A stretch of DNA of 64,000 nucleotides from Mariniphaga sp041687255 (GTDB lineage: Bacteria; Bacteroidota; Bacteroidia; Bacteroidales; Prolixibacteraceae): positions 124,001 through 188,000 of the forward strand of contig JAWLCL010000001.1 of the NCBI GenBank assembly GCA_041687255.1. Direction: 5' to 3'. The notes below the pieces were generated by a model. The model was not told where the DNA came from, did no database searches, and saw only the letters and a list, made by a program, of their open reading frames with translations. Below, one piece after another: positions 60,501 through 64,000 of the stretch. Made by a program: the position numbers and the translations under genes. The stretch's first letter is position 1. Each line of letters opens with the position of its first letter.

Positions 60501-61355
60501 GTAACGGTAACCGACGATATTGCGCCTGATGTTTCCGGAATTTCCGGTGTTGCACAATATCTTGAGCCTTTCCTCGACAACTATAGTGTAGCCAACACTT
60601 CCTGGGATGCCGAAGCTTCAGATAACTGCACGATTGAATCGCTGGAATGCATCATTAATGGAGATGCCAATTCAAAAGGTACTACATTGGCAGGTCTCGG
60701 TTTTGTGGCCGGAGTGCATGAGATAGAATGGCTGGCTGCCGATGCAGGGGGTAATGTCTCCTCCTTTACATCAGTAATTACAATCGATAAACGGCCAACT
60801 ACATTAAACATTCTGGAAAAGGAAATTGATGTGGAATCGGGAAAGATTCATGTTGAAGCTGTTTTAATGGATGATCTGCTTGCTGGTGGTGTCGAAGGTA
60901 AATCGCTTGTTTTTACAGTTGGTGAAATTACTGAATCAGCTGTGACTGATGAAAATGGAGTGGCAATAGTTGATTTTACTGTTGAAGATGCAACGAGCGA
61001 TAATTATACCATTTCTGTAGGGTTTGATGAGGATGCAACCTATGCCGGCTCCATTGCAGAGGCAGAAATCATAACCAATACCAGGCTGGTGCAATCAGCT
61101 GCTGTAAAGATATATCCCAATCCGTATGTCGATAAGTTGTACGTGGAATTTACAGCACCGGAATCGGCAGATGCCCGGATTGATTTATACAATCCTGCAG
61201 GCCGTTTGGTGAAAAATATATTTAATCAGCCGGTGGTGTCGGGTAGTTTTTATAGAGTTGAATACATTCCCAATCAGCCGGAGGGCAACTTTTTGTTGTA
61301 CCGGATGAAAATAGGCACAACTGTTTTTAACGGCAAAATATTAAACGGGAATTAA
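57564..61355 (+). CDS. Secreted GloVer-repeat protein with three HYR-like modules and T9SS sorting domain (paralogue 2)
   Basis: 1263 residues, same plan as the preceding gene: signal peptide 1-27 (ends SLSAQD), GloVer repeats to about 740 (LYGMTSEGGAHDKGVIYMLDP type), HYR-like modules, a beta domain (about 1085-1175) and a T9SS C-terminal domain (about 1178-1263, IYPNPYVDKLYVEF). It has three full HYR-like modules (about 747-828, 829-908, 909-988) against two in paralogue 1; the second and third are nearly identical over 80 residues and their DNA is offset by exactly 240 bp (for example 60061 and 60301). A local duplication thus followed the gene duplication. Function unknown. Confidence 0.88.
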   Translation: MQTHIKTKLASVVFLFLLLFFNDSLSAQDIWGMTQYGGEYDKGVIFKMDENASNQQVVFSFETIQKPEAGLTEYGNGVFYGMSRWGGKHKKGVIYKFEASNGKFTKILDFDGDDKGSGGVDRMIYASNGKMYGTTVYGGVNDKGVLFEFDPQTESFKKIIDFNGQDKGAEPIGKLVEGNGGKLYGATASGGINDEGVLFSYDISANGFTKVFDFENMVSGEMPVGSLIQLADGKLYGMTKWGGTFDDGLLFSFNPATNQYTILIEFDELPTGSNPVAGLVATPNGKLYGINPDGGNTDLGVLFEYNSQTNTFSKKVDFANRFEAGKSCIAANDGKLYWLPEPDLHLAPWVMGYDPENDTYHKGIDAPDYPRETELFFNSFIQASNNKLYFIVNSPRNDVMNENSLYEYDAANDDFTNYFRFSGVEYGEFPQGSLYQSSSGMLYGTTYTGGAFHQGVVFKIDPDNFNFTKLLDFERNANGSNPNGGLIQADNNKLYGMTSEGGAHDKGVIYMLDPVSESVNKVFDFNGLNGEHPVGDFVKGTNGLLYGVTTAGGAYGNGVLFEFNPSTGSFTKIVDFDGTQFGKEPNSNALVAASSGAIYGTTLLGGLSDEGVLYEYDPSSANFQKLIDFQYSVTGKVPENLIQGSDNMLYSHVSPGFIVKIDPSNSQITKVLDDCDLLNPLTGKLLEASNGKFYGMDRGYIWYRATDFTGGIHEFDVTGGSYSQLMEFSWSNGSNPENTSLIQLKSLNAPVAQCKNITLYLDEAGEATLLPADIDNGSTGDGIELTVSKSDFTCGDAGENDVVLTATDNDGNTATCTAVVTIADSIPPVALCNDIEVFLDASGNAVLDAADVDNGSSDACGIESMSLDVSSFDCQNIGENTVELTVTDSNGNTSSCTLMVTVKDTIAPEVVCHNIEVSLDASGVAEIEAADIDNGSRDACGIESMALNITSFSCENIGENTVELIVTDNNGNSSACTATVTVTDDIAPDVSGISGVAQYLEPFLDNYSVANTSWDAEASDNCTIESLECIINGDANSKGTTLAGLGFVAGVHEIEWLAADAGGNVSSFTSVITIDKRPTTLNILEKEIDVESGKIHVEAVLMDDLLAGGVEGKSLVFTVGEITESAVTDENGVAIVDFTVEDATSDNYTISVGFDEDATYAGSIAEAEIITNTRLVQSAAVKIYPNPYVDKLYVEFTAPESADARIDLYNPAGRLVKNIFNQPVVSGSFYRVEYIPNQPEGNFLLYRMKIGTTVFNGKILNGN
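60045..60524 (+). repeat. 240-bp direct repeat inside paralogue 2 (two copies)
   Basis: Two in-frame 240-bp units (about 60045-60284 and 60285-60524), each encoding one HYR-like module with the words DIDNGSxDACGIESM and NIGENTVEL. High similarity points to recent unequal duplication. Confidence 0.75.
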
Positions 61356-61390
61356 AAGGAAACACTAAAAGGGGCCGTTGGCGTTGCTTC

Positions 61391-62806
61391 TTACTTTCCG
61401 TTGGCTTTCATACTTACAAGTATGGTATAAATAAGTATCTTGAAATCGACATACAGGGAGATGTTTTTCAGGTACATCATATCGTAAGGCAGGCGTTCAA
61501 GCATTTCATCAACGTTGGAGGCATAGCCGTATTTAACCTGTCCCCATGATGTGATTCCTGGCCTTAGTTTATGCAGGTGGGTGTAATGTGGTGCAATTTT
61601 GACGATTTGGTCAATATAATAGCGACGCTCAGGGCGGGGACCCACCAGCGACATATCGCCCATAATGACATTTATAAACTGGGGAATCTCATCAAGATGG
61701 GTCTTTCTCAGGAAACGTCCAACCTTTGTGATTCGCTCATCTTCCTCGCTTGACAGGGCAGGGATACCATTTTCAGCATCCTGAACCATGCTTCGAAGCT
61801 TATAAATGTAAAAAGGCTTTCCAAACCGGCCAACCCTTTCCTGCTTATAAATTACCGGACCTCCGGAAGAACGTTTAATCATGATGGCAAGGACGATAAA
61901 AGCAGGCAGGAAAAAAATAATCGCAAACATCGACAGCACTACATCCAAAAGACGTTTCATATTGGCCTGCCATTTGGTCATCAATCCATTCGAGATTTTT
62001 ATCAGCGGACTACCGTAAATACCTGTTGTTTTTACTGTTCCTGAAAGGAAATCATAAAGATCGGGGATGCCCCAAATTACAACCTGCTGGTTCTCAAGAA
62101 CTGTAAGTATGTTGTTTAATTTTTCCTGTTCGCGGGTCTCTACTGCAATGATAACCTCCTCGATATTATTTTTTTGTATGACTGTGTTTAATTCATTAAG
62201 GGTACCCAACTGGGGCAGGTATTTACCCAGTATGCGGTCGTCGTTGTTTTCCACCCCTAAATAACCCACAAACAAATTGCCTGCAGTATACTTCTGGTTG
62301 GTCATTTCTCTGAAAAGCTTTTCTGCTTTCTCATTACTGCCGATTAGCAGTGTGTTGAACCCGATTTTTCGCTGTCGGATGAGACTGATTGTTCGCAAGG
62401 TCAATACCAGGCGAAAGAAGTAGGTAAGGAAGAAATGCAGGCCAAACAGGGTGAAAAATAACTGGTAGTAATTTTTGTAGCTTTGAACATAATCGTCAAG
62501 GAGTAAGGCAAAAAATATAACAACCACACCGGTAAGCGAGGTGATGAAAGTTTGGCCCAGTTCAATCAGGCGCGACCTGCGGTAAATGTTATCGTAAAAT
62601 CCGGTAACATAATAAAACAACAACCATAAAGCAGGAATTAATAACAAGCCAAGATAGAATTGTGTGGTGAACTCTATGGGGATTTCAATGCCAAATCGCT
62701 GCGGCTCAATAACTGCCTTACGATAAATATAAAACATTATCCAGCTAATGGCTGCAGCCAAGAAATCCAATACAAGATATTTTATTACTTGCTGTTTCCT
62801 ATTCAT
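61391..62806 (-). CDS. Exopolysaccharide polyprenyl glycosylphosphotransferase (WcaJ-like)
   Basis: Membrane enzyme that starts a polysaccharide repeat unit by moving a sugar-1-phosphate to undecaprenyl phosphate. 471 residues: four N-terminal spans (about 10-120), a Rossmann-like CoA-binding_3 domain (about 150-260, FNTLLIGSNEKAEKLFREM), a further span (about 290-312) and the bacterial sugar transferase domain (about 283-471): KRLLDVVLS, KQERVGRFGKPFYIYKLRSM, FLRKTHLDEIPQFINVIMGDMSLVGPRPERRYY and the ending YDMMYLKNISLYVDFKILIYT. No glycosyltransferases, wzx or wzy lie inside the window. The gene 98 nt upstream is a Gfo/Idh-like protein on the same strand. Confidence 0.94.
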   Translation of the reverse strand: MNRKQQVIKYLVLDFLAAAISWIMFYIYRKAVIEPQRFGIEIPIEFTTQFYLGLLLIPALWLLFYYVTGFYDNIYRRSRLIELGQTFITSLTGVVVIFFALLLDDYVQSYKNYYQLFFTLFGLHFFLTYFFRLVLTLRTISLIRQRKIGFNTLLIGSNEKAEKLFREMTNQKYTAGNLFVGYLGVENNDDRILGKYLPQLGTLNELNTVIQKNNIEEVIIAVETREQEKLNNILTVLENQQVVIWGIPDLYDFLSGTVKTTGIYGSPLIKISNGLMTKWQANMKRLLDVVLSMFAIIFFLPAFIVLAIMIKRSSGGPVIYKQERVGRFGKPFYIYKLRSMVQDAENGIPALSSEEDERITKVGRFLRKTHLDEIPQFINVIMGDMSLVGPRPERRYYIDQIVKIAPHYTHLHKLRPGITSWGQVKYGYASNVDEMLERLPYDMMYLKNISLYVDFKILIYTILVSMKANGK

Positions 62807-62904
62807 CTCGTGACCGTTAAATTTGGCCTGGGGCTTCTTTTAATTGCAATTGCATACATCAAACGAGTAGTGTTATAAAAAATTGCAATAAAGGTTAATT
62901 TTTT

Positions 62905-63771
62905 TTAAAGTGGGGTATATCTGTCCAGTTTTTCCTGAATCATTCCCACTGTTTGCAATGCAACAGAATAGGTTTCAATATCGGTTGCCCCCTTATTTTT
63001 CTGAAGAATGGAATTGATGAAGGCGCCTGTTTCGTCAGCATCAACTAAATCTGTTGAACTTATTGGGAGATTGTTAAGTAAATAATTCTCATTGATTAAA
63101 TCCAATGCAGCAAAGCGGTTATGTGAGAACAGCTTAACTTCAAAACGGTTTGATTCATTTGTTTTGCCAAAGTTTAAATTAATAACTGAACCGTTGCCGT
63201 AATCAAGCTGCACATTATAGAACGATGATTCGGCAGGAGTGGAACTGAAGGACATTGCCCCCGCTTTTTTGGGTAATGTGCCTGTTGTATCTTTAAACAT
63301 TAAAAGCAACTGAAGCAAAATGTTCTTATCCGGATTTTCGGTGCTGAAATACTGTACATCGATAAAGGCGGGTTTTTTAATGTTCCTGACCAGCCACTGA
63401 ACCGCAGGCAGGTAAAAAAAAGGATTTTTAACCTGAATCACAGTTTTTGCTTCTTGTGCAAGTTTTGCCAGCTGATTCAACTCTGCAGGATTCAGGTCGG
63501 GGTAACCGACAGCAAAAAAATGTTTTGATTTTTTCACCATATCACACAGCAAATTGAAAGGCAGCAATGAAAACCTGTTAATGAACAACGCGTCAGACCG
63601 TTCAATAAGTTCAATGCGGTTAAATTCGGGCGCCTGAAGTTTAAAACTTCCCGGTTTGGGTTGTGTCCCAACCGATGATTTACCGGTAATATATACTTCC
63701 GGATGTTTTTGTGCCTTTTGGGTAAAAGGCTCCAGTAATTTAATATCTCCTATTAATCCAAGATTCAGCAT
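62905..63771 (-). CDS. Gfo/Idh/MocA-like oxidoreductase, degenerate
   Basis: 288 residues from ATG 63771; the open frame continues 34 codons upstream but crosses a -7 box (63776-63783), so the shorter start is chosen. The first 110 residues look like a Rossmann half (LNLGLIGDIKLLEPF, ALFINRF, KHFFAVGYPDLNPAELNQLAKLAQEA) and the rest like the Gfo/Idh beta-sheet domain (AFIDVQYFSTENP, FYNVQLDYGNGSVINLNFG, LDLINENYLLNN). The dinucleotide motif is GLIGD, without the second half of GxGxxG, and no EKP motif is seen, so catalysis is doubtful. Neighbouring sugar transferase suggests a polysaccharide link. Family call is moderate. Confidence 0.65.
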   Translation of the reverse strand: MLNLGLIGDIKLLEPFTQKAQKHPEVYITGKSSVGTQPKPGSFKLQAPEFNRIELIERSDALFINRFSLLPFNLLCDMVKKSKHFFAVGYPDLNPAELNQLAKLAQEAKTVIQVKNPFFYLPAVQWLVRNIKKPAFIDVQYFSTENPDKNILLQLLLMFKDTTGTLPKKAGAMSFSSTPAESSFYNVQLDYGNGSVINLNFGKTNESNRFEVKLFSHNRFAALDLINENYLLNNLPISSTDLVDADETGAFINSILQKNKGATDIETYSVALQTVGMIQEKLDRYTPL

Positions 63772-63775
63772 GTCA

Positions 63776-63783
63776 CAAATATA
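63776..63783 (-). promoter_or_regulatory. -7 box TATATTTG of the Gfo/Idh-like gene (leaderless)
   Basis: Exact TAnnTTTG ends only 4 nt before the ATG at 63771, which implies a transcript starting at, or within a few bases of, the start codon. Confidence 0.5.
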
Positions 63784-63883
63784 TAAACAATGAATGGCCC
63801 TTTTGAGGCTTTGGCCTATATAATTATCAACTTTATATGTTAATATTATGATGAAGGAATCCACAACAATCAATTAGGTTCTG

Positions 63884-63891
63884 TATTTTTG
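63884..63891 (+). promoter_or_regulatory. -7 box TATTTTTG of the pcm-like gene
   Basis: Exact TAnnTTTG, 19 nt upstream of the ATG at 63911. Confidence 0.5.
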
Positions 63892-63910
63892 CATTTATAA
63901 TTGATAAAAG

Positions 63911-64000
63911 ATGGCGGAAATTGATGATTTAAGGCATCAGGGAATGCGGAAGAGGTTGGTTGATGCATTGAAGATAAAAGGGATTAAAGATGAAAAAGTG
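63911..64000 (+). CDS. pcm: Protein-L-isoaspartate O-methyltransferase-like, 3' truncated by window edge
   Basis: Only the first 30 codons are in the window: MAEIDDLRHQGMRKRLVDAL and then KIKGIKDEKV. This matches the N terminus typical of Bacteroidota Pcm (charged start, RHQGxRKxLV, then KGIxDExV), the enzyme that repairs isoaspartyl residues. The rest is outside the window, so the motif I and S-adenosylmethionine site cannot be checked. A good -7 box precedes it. Confidence 0.7.
   Translation, partial: MAEIDDLRHQGMRKRLVDALKIKGIKDEKV

Noticed and set aside
53785..61355. Two GloVer genes considered as one gene broken by a frameshift
   Set aside because: Each has its own signal peptide, full domain set and T9SS tail, separated by 263 nt of non-coding DNA; it is a tandem duplication.

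Overview
The window is a compact stretch of chromosome from a member of the Bacteroidota, most likely a free-living or anaerobic Bacteroidales/Marinilabiliales-type organism; genus cannot be told from the sequence. The pointers are many exact TAnnTTTG (-7) promoter boxes a short distance upstream of starts, some with a TTTG/TTG element 18-20 nt further up; type IX secretion C-terminal domains; NigD-like and other Bacteroidota-only families (DUF2851, DUF4294, DUF6913-like); little reliance on Shine-Dalgarno sequences; and lineage-typical pairs such as sucC-sucD and rpsO-pnp. No tRNA, rRNA, CRISPR array, prophage or intact insertion sequence was seen.

Layout. 1-10.8 kb (+): the 3' part of ligA, a DUF6913-like gene overlapping dapA, rpsO, pnp, a small membrane protein with a deoxynucleoside kinase, an OmpA-like/TPR lipoprotein and an M20 dipeptidase. 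10.9-14.0 kb (-): a pair of unknown genes, then a VTC polyphosphate-polymerase-like protein / DUF4956 membrane protein / DUF2490 outer-membrane protein operon. 14.3-25.2 kb: a beta-barrel protein, an NrfJ-like lipoprotein, a 1319-residue sensor-like membrane protein, an M23 endopeptidase with a YitT transporter, a dinucleotide-binding oxidoreductase and two tandem paralogous lipoproteins. 25.3-27.4 kb (-): sucD/sucC. 27.7-31.4 kb (+): short KdsD-type isomerase, isochorismatase-family hydrolase, PurF-like protein with Ser in place of the catalytic Cys, WalJ-type metallo-hydrolase. 31.4-38.5 kb: three repeat-rich non-coding blocks among Bax-inhibitor-1, DPP-IV, miaB and a ferredoxin reductase. 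38.5-53.5 kb: a divergent tryptophanase-family lyase, free-Met-sulfoxide reductase, hisS-hutH, a GroES-type protein, two thioredoxin-fold proteins, a NigD-like lipoprotein, a K+/H+ antiporter, DUF2851, arginine deiminase with an RNA methyltransferase, DUF4294 and thpR. 53.8-61.4 kb (+): two very large secreted paralogues built from GloVer repeats, HYR-like modules and a T9SS sorting domain. 61.4-64 kb: polyprenyl glycosylphosphotransferase, a Gfo/Idh-like protein and the first 30 codons of a pcm-like gene.

Themes. Most genes are housekeeping. Amino-acid handling recurs (dapA, dipeptidases, tryptophanase-like, hutH, arcA), fitting a peptide-fermenting lifestyle (inference). The points most worth a second look are an in-frame loss of the GGNFHG active-site loop in HutH, the Cys-to-Ser exchange in the PurF-like protein, a tryptophanase-fold enzyme with altered active-site residues, the VTC/DUF4956/DUF2490 operon, the orphan 1319-residue sensor-like protein, and several kinds of structured non-coding repeat, including an 11-bp-period array between two copies of a REP-like element.
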